Below are positions 36,631-48,231 of a DNA stretch of 64,000 nt, piece after piece. The first letter of the stretch is position 1, and each line of letters begins with the position of its first letter. The DNA comes from Euwallacea fornicatus (lineage: Eukaryota > Arthropoda > Insecta > Coleoptera > Curculionidae). The DNA lies in the NCBI RefSeq assembly GCF_040115645.1, contig NC_089546.1, positions 806,001 to 870,000 of the forward strand. The letters run 5' to 3'. Below the pieces are notes generated by a model. That model saw only the letters and a program-made list of their open reading frames with translations, did not search any database and was not told the DNA's origin. The position numbers were made by a program, and so were the translations under genes.

Positions 36631-37170
36631 CAAAATGACAATTTCAAAACTTACAATGGCTATATCTGGAGAAGGAAAAAAGACATAAAAAATTCATTAA
36701 TCATGTTCTTGATCAAGTAGTTTTCGGTTGATTAAGGAAAATCTAATCAAAATGTATTACAATCGAGCTTATATATTATTAATTTTGTAAATGTTGAAAA
36801 TGATTTATATTAGTGCACCGGCAGTAATTTTAAAATTTTTAGACATTTGAAAGCCCTTTTTCCTTCTAGATATTTTTTTTCTGTGGTTTTTATTATTAAC
36901 ACAACAAACAAAAAAATTTTAAATGTATTGTTTACGCTTCTATTTTTACATGTTTAGTTTTATAGTTTTCTTTACGAAAAGAAATTTATGGAGAAATTAT
37001 TAACACTTATACGTAAACACGTAACGTAAACACATAAATAACGCAATTAGCAATTTTTTGTTTGTCTGGCTAATAAGAAAGACCACAGACGTAAAAATCG
37101 GTTTAGAGTTTTCATGCCTTTTTTTGTTTGCCAGATATAGCCATTGTAAATCTTCAAATTGTGAACCCTG
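36631..37170. mobile_element. Foldback element, 540 bp
   Basis: A palindromic element. The left tip CAAAATGACAATTTCAAAAC pairs with the inverted right tip CAGGGTTCACAATTTGAAGA. Both arms contain 'tacaatggctatatctgg' within 40 bp of the tip. TA flanks both sides (36629-36630, 37171-37172). Inner arms are more diverged than the tips. It lies only 76 bp from the previous foldback and is a distinct family by tip sequence. Confidence 0.7.
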
Positions 37171-37172
37171 TA

Positions 37173-38960
37173 TGTAGGCGTGAGCAAAATATTATCTCCA
37201 GTGTTAGGGTCGCTTTGGTGATGATTTAGGGAAATTGATATTCTTTTGGTGTAATTGGTTTGCTTGTTCAGAGTATACATTTCAATTGCAAATAATTCAC
37301 AAAATCCTCATAAGCTTTGATATTCCGAGAACGTAATCGGCCGGTAAATTTTATGCATTCTAAACAAGATCTCAAATTAGCCTTCAAAATGCACCAATTA
37401 TTCAGATCAAACAGAAATCTTTCATCATTTATTAATCTTCAGCTTCCAACAGTGAACTTTAAAGCTCAAGGGACAAGGATGTCAATTAAGTCGAAATTTA
37501 TCGTCATTTTCGCCATGCTACTTCATTTCCCATTAGCATTATTATGGAAATTGGCGCGCATAAATCTTTTCGATGGCAATTTTATGCAATCTATAAACAT
37601 TAACCGACGATTTATTATTTAAAATTTAATCCCGAGCTTTGCATTTTATATTTTGCAGCTTTGCACCTGTTTTGGCGTTGCAGCAAATGTTTATTATTTC
37701 ATCTTCACCAAACAAATCTTCAACAAAACACACACCATTTAATTACGTTGGTGTAGGATTTGTCCCGAATTCAACTCTCAGCATGGAGGTTTCGCAAACC
37801 ATAGAGATGCTTATTCGTGGACTTTATGAGTGAGAAGAATTATTGCAAATCCTCAAGTAAGCAAGGCAATATAAGGCAATATCATTGGCTCGATGGTAAC
37901 AGGTAGTAAATGGCTTAATCAACGCCTTATGCTTACGGTTTTCTGCGTTTTTTTTTTTAATGATTACCCGTTACGTTTATTCTCCCGTTAGATTAGTTTT
38001 TCCAATATTGAACAACTAAAATTTCATCAGTTCCTATCGAAAAAAGCGTGTTATGTAAAGACTGAAACCTGAATAAGTTTCATCTTTATAACCCAGTTTT
38101 CTCGAGTCAAGAGCTGCCACTGCTCCAAGACATTAAAAGTGTAAGCACTCTTCTCCATTATCGCCACAGGCACACAAAGTACAGAGTATGTACACACCCA
38201 TTACACGGACTAAAAGTGGTCTGCAAATATAATCCAGCCATAGATCGTGGCTGAAAAACTCGCTTTATAAGCGATCGTAGTAAAAGTCGAGTGCAATAAC
38301 TGACATTTTGAGTGGTTCTCGGTGGAACCAGATGAATTAATTTCCAGTTTTGTCGTAAAAGTTTATTATTTAATGAAAGCGATTTTTAAACAAACTTTGT
38401 TCTAGTGGAAAGTTTCAATATAAAATGCCTTTTTACAAGAATGCTTTTCAGTCCTAGTATATGAGTAAACAATGGTTTCATTTTTATAAGTACAACAAAT
38501 ATGGTTTCGCTCTGGTCGGTGGCATTATTTAATTTCCGTTTCCGCTTGGCCAGCACTGTGTTAATTATAGTAACTTCCGTTTAACCCAAACCGAGGTCCA
38601 AAGTGGACAAAAACAGCGTCGTTTCTGTGGGGGTTATTGCCACCCCGCTTTGGGAACACATGCAACGCTTGATTACTCCCTCGTGCATAAAATATACCAG
38701 GGCCAAAAGTCTTGCATAAATTCGTTAAAATTCCAACGAATAGTCTTGAAGATTTAAATTTTGTTTTCAGTTTTTCATTATTTGACTAAGATCACCTATA
38801 TAGTGCTTAATACTTATTAACAGGTATAAACCGTTAGGAAATGGTTAATTTCATAAACGAGCGAAACTAAATCTTGCAATAAGACACGGTTACACAAAAC
38901 AGCATTTCCTAACGACTTCCATACATGATTTCTTTGTATTTTTGCTGTAGTCAGGACATA
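37173..38960. other. No gene recognised (probable intron)
   Basis: No repeats paired. Frames at 37317-37622 and 37639-37833 match nothing. A TATA-like 'ataaaatataccagg' at about 38688 has no convincing downstream exon. Confidence 0.4.
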
Positions 38961-38962
38961 TA

Positions 38963-40581
38963 CACTCACCCGCAAAAGTCATGGTACAGCACATTACTGC
39001 ATCAAAAATTCCTAATTTTTCCATGTGTGAAATCAAAAACTTCAATTTATTTACATAGAAGTAATGTGTAATGTGTCTATACCAATAGCAAAATTATAAA
39101 TATTTACAAAAACTCAAACTTATTCTGATAAAAATCAAATGTCATTTTCTAACAATAAATGGATTCCACAAAAGTCTTACTACAGGTAAAACACTCGCTA
39201 TTATTCGTAAAAAAAGAAAAAAATTAACACCGAGTGAAGTACCCTTTTTGTTTAAGGACTTCCACCAAACGATTTGGCATTCATCGAACCAACTTTCCCG
39301 TAACCTCATTGGATATTTGCGACCATTCATCCAAGATAATCCTTTTTAAATCTTCTTTATTATGAATTATATGTTTCCTAATTTGTTTTTCCAAATAGTC
39401 CCATAAATGTTCAATTGGGTTAAGGTCGGGACTTTGTGGAGGTGTTTCTAGTAGATGTGGAGTGTTGTATATCAACCACTGGCGTACCGTATAAGACTTA
39501 TGTTTAGGGTCGTTATCTTGCAGGAAGCAAACATTTCCTGCCAACCCCAATTTTTCCGCACTTTGTTTCAAATTTGCCTTTAATATGTTCAGGTATACTT
39601 GTTGATTCATGATCTCATCAATTATTACTAAACTGCCTACACCAAAAGATGACATACAATCCCAGACCATTAGTCCACCTCCTCCATGCTTTGCGGTTGG
39701 AAATGTATTTTTTGGATTAAAAGCTTCCCCTGGTTTTCTCCACACTTTTCTTCGTCCGTCTGGTCCAAAAAGATTAAATTTATTCTCGTCTGACCAAAAA
39801 ACTTTTTTCCAAAATTCGCTTTCGATCGCTCTGTATTTTTCGGCAAATTCAACGCGCTTTTTTCTATTTACGTCTCTTACATAAGGTCTTTTTCGCGCAC
39901 TACAGCCTTTAAACCCTCTTTTACGAAGCGTTCGGCAAACTGTTTCTTCATGAACAACAGTTCCAAAATGTTCCCTTCGTTCAGAAGCCAACATCGACGA
40001 GCTTTTCTTCAGGTCTTTCTCGATTTTATTAAGAATGTATCTTGTTTCACGTTCCGTTAATTTTTTTGGGCGCCAAGTTCTTGGTTTGTTATTAATTCTA
40101 TTGTGATATTTGAAACGATTCACTATTTTTTGAATAGTAAAGCGACTCTTTTTTACAATTTTTGAAATTTTACTGTAAGATTTTCCTTCTTTATTTAAAC
40201 GAATAACAATTTTTCTTTCACCCTGACTGAGCTCGGTTCTACCCATATTTTTAACTTTTAACGACTATAACATAAATTATACTCACTATTTGTCGTATTT
40301 CTGCAAAGAAATAAACAAATGCATTCTTATTTTTTTTATAAAAATTCAAATATTTTACCTGTACCAAGACTTTTGTGGAATCCATTTATTGTTAGAAAAT
40401 GACATTTGATTTTTATCAGAATAAGTTTGAGTTTTTGTAAATATTTATAATACTCCTATTGGTATAGACACATTACACATTACTTCTATGTAAATAAATT
40501 GAAGTTTTAATTTTACATATGGCAAATATTTGGACTTTTTAATGCAGTAAACTGCGGTACCATGACTTTTGTGGGTGAGTG
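38963..40581 (-). mobile_element. Nearly intact Tc1-family element with IR/DR ends
   Basis: A 1619-bp element with TA at 38961-38962 and 40582-40583. Inverted repeats of about 228 bp (38963-39190, 40353-40581) are almost identical. The outer tips CACTCACCCGCAAAAGTCAT and CACTCACCCACAAAAGTCAT differ at one base. Each arm has an inner copy of the core 'ccacaaaagtctt' (about 39166 and 40365), so each end carries two direct repeats of the transposase-binding site, the IR/DR layout known from Sleeping Beauty-like Tc1 elements. It encodes a single transposase on the minus strand. Arm identity implies it is much younger than the other elements in the window. Confidence 0.95.
39281..40246 (-). CDS. 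Tc1-family DD34E transposase, truncated by one nonsense codon
   Basis: A 321-residue cut-and-paste transposase. Residues 1-110 form the paired-like DNA-binding region (GERKIVIRLNKEGKSYSKIS, FTIQKIVNRFKYHNR), with the AT-hook-like linker RTWRPKKLTE between its two helix-turn-helix parts. The catalytic domain shows WSDENKF, GGGGLMVWDCMSS, LQDNDPKHKS and PDLNPIEHLW. The spacing from the second Asp (LQD) to the Glu (PIE) is 34, the Tc1 DD34E triad, fully conserved. The frame stops at a TGA (39281-39283) right after TGKLVR, but the same frame continues directly with MPNRLVEVLKQKGYFTRC to a TAA at 39224-39226, the expected Tc1 C-terminus. One substitution therefore removed the last 18 family residues. 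Whether the shortened protein is active is unknown; the catalytic domain is whole. The + frame at 39609-39884 is a shadow. Confidence 0.93.
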   Translation of the reverse strand: MGRTELSQGERKIVIRLNKEGKSYSKISKIVKKSRFTIQKIVNRFKYHNRINNKPRTWRPKKLTERETRYILNKIEKDLKKSSSMLASERREHFGTVVHEETVCRTLRKRGFKGCSARKRPYVRDVNRKKRVEFAEKYRAIESEFWKKVFWSDENKFNLFGPDGRRKVWRKPGEAFNPKNTFPTAKHGGGGLMVWDCMSSFGVGSLVIIDEIMNQQVYLNILKANLKQSAEKLGLAGNVCFLQDNDPKHKSYTVRQWLIYNTPHLLETPPQSPDLNPIEHLWDYLEKQIRKHIIHNKEDLKRIILDEWSQISNEVTGKLVR

Positions 40582-40583
40582 TA

Positions 40584-41520
40584 AATGACAAGAAAATTAC
40601 CTAAATTTGAATATGTCCATTCAAGCTGCGACCTGTAAAGACCAATAATCTAAGATGATTGGAGGTAGGATTGTCTTTTTTCTAAAAAAATTGTTCTTTC
40701 TTTAACCAATTATGCACTAATCTATGACGTAGAAATCGAAAAATGTGACGTCACCTTGACATCTTATGTCTTCCTTATACCAAAAAAACCATAGTAGTAA
40801 TTTATGATTGTATTCTGCACTTCAGTCGCAAGTCCACAAATTGCTGAGTCGAATAAAATCTCGTTACGTAGGCATTACATACAACATTTTATGTTTGATT
40901 TCATATTAATTTCCTAACAATTTTACTTTCGAAACAAAATTAAAACCCCTTTGAAATACCATAATCACTGGACATAAGATAGTTATGTCGGTTTACGAAG
41001 ATTATAAATTCATCTGCTTTGTTGCGTTAGAATTATAATTAATGAGGTTACGACCACAAAATTGCCTCATAAAGGGCCTTTTATAATTCAATCGGACATA
41101 AATTATACCTATATAAATTGTATTAAAAAATATGCTTTCCCTAGAGGTATCTGAAGATTTACTCAGGATAAAGACACAAAATTGCTTTAAGAAAGTGATC
41201 TTAATTTTTTTTCTTCTCTATAATTTAGAAAAATAGAAAAAATAAAATGAAAAGAAATAAAAATCACAAAAAATTTTAAATAATAATTATAAAAATAATG
41301 AAGCGAATTTAAAAAATGAAATCACTTTTGTATGTATTGATCCGTTTTTAAGTATTTTTAAAGAAAGATTACGTTACCTATAGCAAAATGTTAAAATGTG
41401 ACATACAAGACTGAATTAAATATAAACCGAATTTTTTCTCTTGTGCCTAGGAATAACTAGGAATATCACAAAACCACGTCCACTCTGCTTAGTCTCTGAA
41501 GGCTGAGTTAGTCATTATCA
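40584..41520. other. No gene recognised
   Basis: AT-rich, with no recognisable exon or transposon end. Confidence 0.4.
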
Positions 41521-41523
41521 CAA

Positions 41524-42195
41524 TGAGTGAGCCTAAAGTACACCCTTAGGTTGGCCAACACATTGTTATAACATTTCTCACACGTTAAGGTACAAAACTA
41601 GACGAAATCCTTCATATACATAAAGTACAGTCCGGAGAGACTTATGTAAATAAAATCCAAGTATATGAATAGCATAAGAAATTTCTGGTAGGACGAGACA
41701 CAGTTGAGAACGACGAGCCCCATGTTTGCCGCTCTCGGACCAATGTGTGTTTCAGGGTTTCAAAGGGTATTTGCACATTAATTTTCTTCATGAATGTCGC
41801 ATAGATAACGCAACCTATTGCTGTTAGTTACTGGCTGAGACGAATTTTACATCTCCAAAAAATACGAAAATGTTCAATCAGAAACGTGATTATGTTTCAC
41901 AACAATGCCCGGCTTCGTATAGCTAATCTGGCCAGGGGAAAGTTGAAAAAAAATCACTGGTCTACATTAGAATACCCTCCCTACAGTCCGGACTTGTCTC
42001 CATGTGAATATCACATGTTTAGCTCATTAAAAGCGGCTCTCGCAGGACAAAAATTCGACAGACGCCGTTCTTGGGGACTTCGTGTGCAATTGGTTACCAG
42101 TACGCCTCACTTCTTTCTATGATAACGGCATTAAGAAACATCCAATATGATGGGAAAAATTTATTCTTAAATCAGAAGATTATGTAGAAAAATAA
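41524..42195 (+). pseudogene. DD34D mariner transposase relic
   Basis: Reads MSEPKVHP, then VITFLTR and DEILHIHKVQSGETYVNKIQ, VYE(stop)HKKFLVGRDTVENDEP: the N-terminal helix-turn-helix half of mariner (family VYEWHKRFREGRESVEDDE). The catalytic end at 41886-42122 gives FHNNARLRIANLARGKL and EYPPYSPDLSPCEYHMFSSL, where the second Asp is Asn and the third (CDY) is Glu. It finishes SEDYVEK at the TAA at 42193. Most of the middle is deleted (about 670 bp against about 1,040 bp for a full frame). Confidence 0.8.
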
Positions 42196-43950
42196 CATGT
42201 ATCTTTCATTTTTGAATCTTGTTCCAATACATAAAAAAAAATCTTGTTCATATTTGATTTACTCTCATAAAAAGAACCGATTTCTGAAATATTAAGGTAT
42301 TTTTTTAATCCATCCTGCTGAAAAAATTGGAAGATTTCTTGATAATTCACTATATGGGATAAATAGTTTCTTAATTTAGTTTTTTAATTTTTCGGTCATT
42401 TGAACGTTATTTTAAAATTAAAATACCTCAATTTTTATTTTCGAAACGTCAGAATTAGATTTTGAAAAATCTGAAAATTTCGAAAAAGAGAAAAGTTGAG
42501 CGTATTTGTTTGGTAGTTTTTCTCAAAACTGAATTGACGATAACTGTGAATCTTGAAAAAAAGAACTGGGACTACGTATAAGTTTTTCGTTATTACCACC
42601 TGAAATACCTTTTTTGTGTTATAAGGCCGAAACTCCAAGAATAAATAAAATCCTCGCAAACCTTTTAAAACCTTTTAAACCTTTCGGTGCACATACATTT
42701 GATCGTCAATTTCAAAACTGCTTTATAATCACGCGAAACAAACATAAAATTTTTGTTTGGAAACATTCGCGACTTGGTACATCTCTAGGAAGGGTAATTT
42801 AGAAACAACAATACCTTTGCTTCACTTGAGTGAGTCTTCATTGGGCAATCTATTCGCCGTTACTGCAATGATGTAAAGGGGAAGTTAGGCGTTAGATTTA
42901 ATGCACGAAAGTTATGAGAATATACTAAGGAAAGACAAATTTCTCTTGTAAAATTATCAGTAAAAATTCTCTGTTATATAGAGAGAATCAAAAGTCACGC
43001 ATAAAATCGGCTTGCTATGAGCAAATGGTAAAATTGCCAATAAAGTGCCATTTTCTGCACTTGTTATGTAAGTAACTAGAAAATTATACGTACATTTTTT
43101 ATACGAAAATGATGGAATATGCCAATTTTGGTTCTTATTTATACATTTTTAATAGAAGAGAACTGTATTGTATACAAAGTGACCCATGTAGGAGATAAAT
43201 GTTTTTCTTTATCAAGAAAGCCCATTTATTTAATTTTTTTTCTTCTATAAGAGATTTTTGATATACCTTTCTTATGCCGAAACTCGACAGTAATAGAGAA
43301 ATGTTCTATTGAACGTAAAGAACTTATAACATTATTTTATAGAATATATGTATGTGATAAGTAGGTTATTACAGCTCGCGAGTGTGAAGTTTACAATCAT
43401 TTAAGGGGGATAATAACTAAGTGCCACATGCATTATACAAGGTGTTGAAAAATGTTATTTAGGGTCTTTTAAGCTCGATCTGTATCTAAAAATATGAAAC
43501 AACTTCCAATACACATAAGTACGAAAATCGTTCGTTACCGATACATAATATTTTCGATATCATATTTGCAAGAAAGAAAAAAGCATTTATCATAATGGAT
43601 AACGCGATATGTTCTATTTTTTTGCATGATGGTGTCCACGATGACCATAATTTCCATCATGATATACATCTTACTTTCTTGTCGTTTCGGGTGAGACACC
43701 GTACGAAACCGTATACCGTGTGAAAGTTAGAAAATAATTCTCAATCTTTGCTTTATTATACAGTGAGATCATTTAAATTTCATATTTAACCAGCCGTGGG
43801 ATTTTACACAAGAGAAATAGAAGATAAAAAGTAGGTCGTAACTTGATCATATACCACAAAATAACGTTGAAATTAATTTTTGATAAAGGAATGGAGTGGG
43901 GTTATGTTGCTTTATTTATTTTTAATTTTCAAGATTTGAATTAAACATAA
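42196..43950. other. No gene recognised
   Basis: AT-rich. 'tatacaaagtgaccc' (about 43172) and 'tatacaaggtgttga' (about 43435) resemble mariner-type tips with TA but I found no inverted partners. No exon seen. Confidence 0.35.
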
Positions 43951-43953
43951 AGG

Positions 43954-44960
43954 CTATTTGTTAACAACACATTTTTCAATGTACAAATTTACCCGACACT
44001 TCATACTCCGGAAGACATTGCCGAGAACTTCTGGAGTGACATTTGCACACTTTACTCTAATCCGTTCCTTAAGATCTTTGATTGTGTGTACTGGTTGTTT
44101 AAAAATGTTACTTTTTAAAGTTGGGAACAAGAAATAATCCAGTAGCATAAGATCTGGGGATGAGATAAGTAGATATGCTCTACATATGAACTTATCAAAC
44201 GATTGACATAATATTCTTTTAGATAATCTAAGGTTGTATGAACTGTATAAGCTGCTGCCCCATTATGTTAGAAATAACCCTGTTGAAATTCGTCAGGATA
44301 TAGTTAATTAATGAATTTGACCAACATGTTTTGATAACGCACCGTTCTAACACTCTGCTTGAAGAAAATTGGTTCAATTAAATGCCTTCGGGAAACAGCA
44401 ACCCAAACTCCATTTCTTTGCGGATGTAATGGAGATTCTTGAAATATGTGACGACTATTTGCACATATCACAATCACATATTTTGAAAGTTCACATGTCC
44501 CGACAAATGAAACCAGTCTTCATCATTAAAGAATTATAGATCCAGAAGATTTTTATTAATTGTTTCATAATTCAAAGGCTGAAGTTCTTGGAACACTTGC
44601 ATTTTGTAACGAAGCAAATTTAGGTCCTTTTTGAGAATTTTATGACAGGTGCCATAAGATAAGTTAATCTGCTGTGAAAATCGCCTCAAGGAAGTATTCA
44701 GGTTTTCATGAATTATATATCTTACATTCTCTACAATGTTCGGAGTTCGTTTTTTGGTGTTCCGTTGCCTGACTTTCTCTGAATGCTGCTGGTTTCACGG
44801 AATAACTTTACAACATGGTTCATTGTATTTGCGAAGTTCAGTTGATCTGCTGCAACTTCAGGGAGTTTGTCACGGAATTCTCAAAAAAAGAGTTGAACTT
44901 CATAAGCCCGTTCTCCGTTAATTTGTCCATTACGAAAATAGGCTTAGTAAAAAACGAATT
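43954..44960 (-). pseudogene. DD41D-type transposase relic
   Basis: The clearest part is at 43954-44148: LLDYFLFPTLKSNIFKQPVH, TIKDLKERIRVKCANVTPEV and LGNVFRSMKCRVNLYIEK, the C-terminus of insect mariner-like transposase. Upstream on the minus strand, HNGAAAYTVHTTLDYLKEYY aligns with FQQDGAxxHTxxxxxxYL (second Asp now Asn), then a frameshift before SPDLMLLDYFLF; the spacing is about 41. Further fragments reach about 44950 (INFAN/NHVVKLF region). TIRs were not found. Many stops. Confidence 0.65.
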
Positions 44961-45421
44961 TAAACAAAAACGATATTATGGTCTTAAAAAAGACCGATTT
45001 TTCATAAATTGGATAAAATTAATGAAATAACAGAGAAAAGAAAACGAAAAAAACCTAAAAGTCAATTGGGAAATAACAAAAATAATAAATAATGATTGGC
45101 GAAATGTCCCCGCATGAAGCGTTTCGGCATAAAAAAATTAGTAAGAGATGTAAGTTGCTTTAATAACCAAATATAGACAAACAATGGTCGACATACGTTC
45201 TTTCCTTCATCAAACTCACAACTGTCTAGTTATGCAATTTATATTATCTCTCAGTGTCTCAGCTTTTAGAGTCTACAAGATATTTCTTTCAGGCTAGTTC
45301 ATATCCCACAAAATGTATACAATATTTTCACAAACATACATCATACATACATCGAAAATTATATCAATTTTTTACTTATATACCACATAATTATTCTCCG
45401 CATGCCGTAAGGCAATACTAT

Positions 45422-45444
45422 ATTACCGCACGGCTTGCGGTAAT
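45422..45444. other. Perfect 9-bp hairpin
   Basis: ATTACCGCA, a 5-nt loop CGGCT, then TGCGGTAAT. It lies 6 bp left of the TA target of the element starting at 45453. It could be a palindromic target or chance; no function is shown. Confidence 0.5.
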
Positions 45445-45452
45445 GTGCTATA

Positions 45453-46856
45453 CACAGTGAGTCAAAAAGAATGAGCTAATTGGTTTTTGTCGAATTGCTG
45501 AATTTTAGGCTTATTTTGACGTTTCTTCTAGGGGGCACTAATTTTAATGTATTATTTAAGTACCTTAAGGCATATTTTGTTTATCTGTTGCGCCATACTT
45601 AAAACGGGTGGAGAAATTAAAAGAACGTTCAATTCTACTGAGAAAATGTTTCGGCACTCTAAATCGATCGGTTTTCAAGTTACTTGCATTTAAAAGGTCC
45701 AATGTATTTTGCTTTGATTTTTTTTTTCAGGAGCGCATATTACTACTTTTTCTATTTAAATTTGTACCAACATTTGGCAAATTTACATGTAATTAAATTA
45801 TTTGATTATTTTGCGTGCATGTTGATAATTAATAGTGCAAAAGGACTAGGTAGTAATCAGAAAATGCCACAACATAATCATTTTTCCAACAGCGAGATGC
45901 GTGATATGATTGATATTTATGCTCAGGCAAATTTTAACGAGCATGAACATTTGGCGTGTTGTAATTTCTAATTTTTTCATTGGGCCTTTTGAACTTCCAC
46001 CTAATTTAACTGGATCTCCGTGGTTAAACTTTCGTCAACATAATTTAAATGAGCTCCTAGAAGATGTACGTCTTACATTAAGCGAAAATATGTGGTTTAT
46101 GCGCCCCAAAGCGCCATCATATTTTGTCTTACCAGTACGCCAATATTTACATCAACATTTTTCTCATCGGTGAATTGGCCGTGAAAATGAATTTGTTTGG
46201 CCACCGAGAAGTCCAGAGTTAAACCCTCTGGACTTTTCAATATGGTCAAATTTCAGATATTTAGTTTATCAAGAAGTTAATTCTCTGCAGAAGTTTCAGC
46301 AAAGAACATGAAAAACGATGAATTCATTTGAAAATAATAGGGAAATTTTGTTTAACATTCAGAGACATTTATAAAAGTATATTTTAAAATGGATGGAAGC
46401 GGGTGGTGGACACTTCTAATATTTGATTTGAAATTTACCATTATCACTACCAGTAATAATTGTTGTTATTTATTGTTGCTTTGATTACTTCTCCGTGCAT
46501 TTTCATCTTTTAAGAATAAAAAAATCATAGCAAAATATATGGAACCTTTTAAATGGAAATTATTTAAAAACCCATAAATCTAGACAAAACAAAGCAGACA
46601 ACAAAAACAATTCTCAATTTGTTTTAAGTATACAAGATTTAGGATTAAAATTCGTTATTATCATGTCAAAAAAACAAAAAACTACCAATTTTCAGATTTA
46701 TACTATAGAACTTTCTTAATTATTGAGAAATTTCAGAATAAAATTTAAACTTCGAACACGCTGTATGTCGTAAATCAGCGACATTGATATAACGCATGTT
46801 CAACTTACTGGCTTTTGCTGTCTAATAGTATTAGCCCATTCTTTCTGACTCACTCG
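45453..46856 (+). mobile_element. DD41D mariner-like element, internally deleted
   Basis: TA at 45451-45452 and 46857-46858. The tips CACAGTGAGTCAAAAAGAAT and CGAGTGAGTCAGAAAGAATG (right, inverted) differ by one base of length and a few substitutions. Total 1.4 kb, so shorter than complete relatives. The interior has an N-terminal start joined to the catalytic half. Confidence 0.8.
45860..46430 (+). pseudogene. DD41D transposase pseudogene with central deletion
   Basis: Starts FSNSEMRDMIDIYAQANFNE (45865-45945), the usual N-terminus, and jumps within about 20 residues to WRVVISNFFIGPFELPPNLT, the catalytic block (family NVWxGIxxxxxIGPFFxxxNLT). The DNA-binding domain and first Asp are deleted. 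Then LNELLEDVRLTLSENMWFMR, APSYFVLPVRQYLHQHFSHR, WPPRSPELNPLDFSIWSNF. Spacing from the lost second Asp position to PLD is 41. The second Asp is Pro and one stop replaces Trp. It ends near GGGHF. Confidence 0.78.
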
Positions 46857-46858
46857 TA

Positions 46859-47150
46859 TACCTACCACCCTCGAATGAGAATGGTAAATATACGCATGCG
46901 CACAGGTAAGATAACCTTGAGTGCGCACAATGTATACAGTGGCACACGGTTTCAAACCGAATTGTTCTTGTCGTGTTTGAGTATCTCGATGGCTTCTTTG
47001 GTAAATCCAGGGCATTGTCGTTTACATAGCTGGGCTTAGTGTGATTCTAAACGTGCATGCTTCCCCGGAGCTGACTTTTCTGTTTGATACTGGTACCGTC
47101 TGATAACGCAAGTATGGATGAGACCATCACGTCAGCCAAAAATGAGGATT
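46859..47150. other. No gene recognised
   Basis: Unassigned, somewhat GC-richer sequence between a transposon end and the first recognisable retroelement motif. It could be the upstream part of that retroelement. Confidence 0.35.
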
Positions 47151-47154
47151 CATA

Positions 47155-48012
47155 AAAACTCAATCCGTACCAGCCAAAATGGTTTGTGAAATACCTGAGC
47201 TGGACAAGGAATTTAAACAGATGGAATTAGTCTTTGGTTGAAATGGTTATAATAAGAAAGATTTTTATAGAACAAATCGTCCAAAAACCCACTGAAGGCC
47301 ATTGACGGAAAAAAAGATCTAAAAGAGCAAAATGAGATTGAGCTTATCTATCATACATCCACATAGTGGCAGATGGGATCAATAAACTACTGAAAAAACA
47401 CCAAGTCAAAAACTGTTTTTCAACCAACGCGGATAATCCACGACAGCCTGAGATCGACCAAGCACAAACAGATTTTTGTTAATACTAAAAGTTTACATAG
47501 TTCCATGCATTTGCGATTTTGAGTATCTTGAGATCCCGAATTGAAGTATCAACACTACTGTCATGAAACACAAACGAAATACAATATTGATTTCATCCTT
47601 TTGAACGAGGTGGTATACCTTAAGCTAATCTCGATGGTATTTCCCTACACCACCGAATAAACATTTATCACAGAAAATTCCGTCGACGTCACACCTTGGA
47701 TATATTGAGATCCAAGAAAAGCCGATAGTAAAAACCAAAGGAACCCGAAGAATTCAAGTGTTTTAGCTATTCGCTGCTATGGGTTTAAAATACCCAACGA
47801 TGCGCCCAAGTCATGAATGCGACAAGAGGCGCTTTTCAAGGATTTCTTATTTATTAAGAGTTAGCGTTCGGTGCTTAGAACTTACATTTAACTTTTCACC
47901 AAAGCGTCTTGGAACCTGCTAAAAGCGCGAGTTTCCATCGTTTAATACATACCGAAATGAGTTTACAAGTCTTAATCGCTCGTTATTGGAGCCGAATGCA
48001 TCGAATTTACTA
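47155..48012 (+). pseudogene. GIY-YIG-type retroelement 3' region (Penelope-like or related)
   Basis: Coding traces in + frames: CEIPELDKEFKQMELVFG, NGYNKKDFYRTNRPKTH (47185-47300), then KTVFQPTRIIHDSLRSTKHK (about 47410), then remnants of an EHKRN segment and a final block near 47690-47760. This order (CEPxxLDxEFxHL, NGYSxxDIxxxIRP, KTVFxPTRxIxDSLRSxKD, GIY-YIG nuclease) is what I know from the C-terminal part of RT elements with a GIY-YIG domain, abundant in insects. The nuclease core is not legible. The following 3' sequence (47640-48012) recurs inverted at 53040-53340. A Tc1 relic cuts it at 48012. Confidence 0.5.
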
Positions 48013-48231
48013 CATGTAGCTTTAGAAGTTTTGCATTACCTTATTTTTCTGTTTAAAAATAATTTACCACAATACTTCTTTTGTTACCTTCATATTTATG
48101 CTTTATCATTAAGAACGAATGCCTTTTTCTATCGATAAGATTTTTTATTTTTATTTTCTTGTTAAATATAGAATTCAAGGTTTATTTTGTTGGCATGGGC
48201 TTGTACCCATTTTAAAATTCAAAGCAAAACC

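Noticed and set aside
39609..39884. + strand open frame inside the Tc1 transposase
   Set aside because: Shadow of the minus-strand transposase frame.
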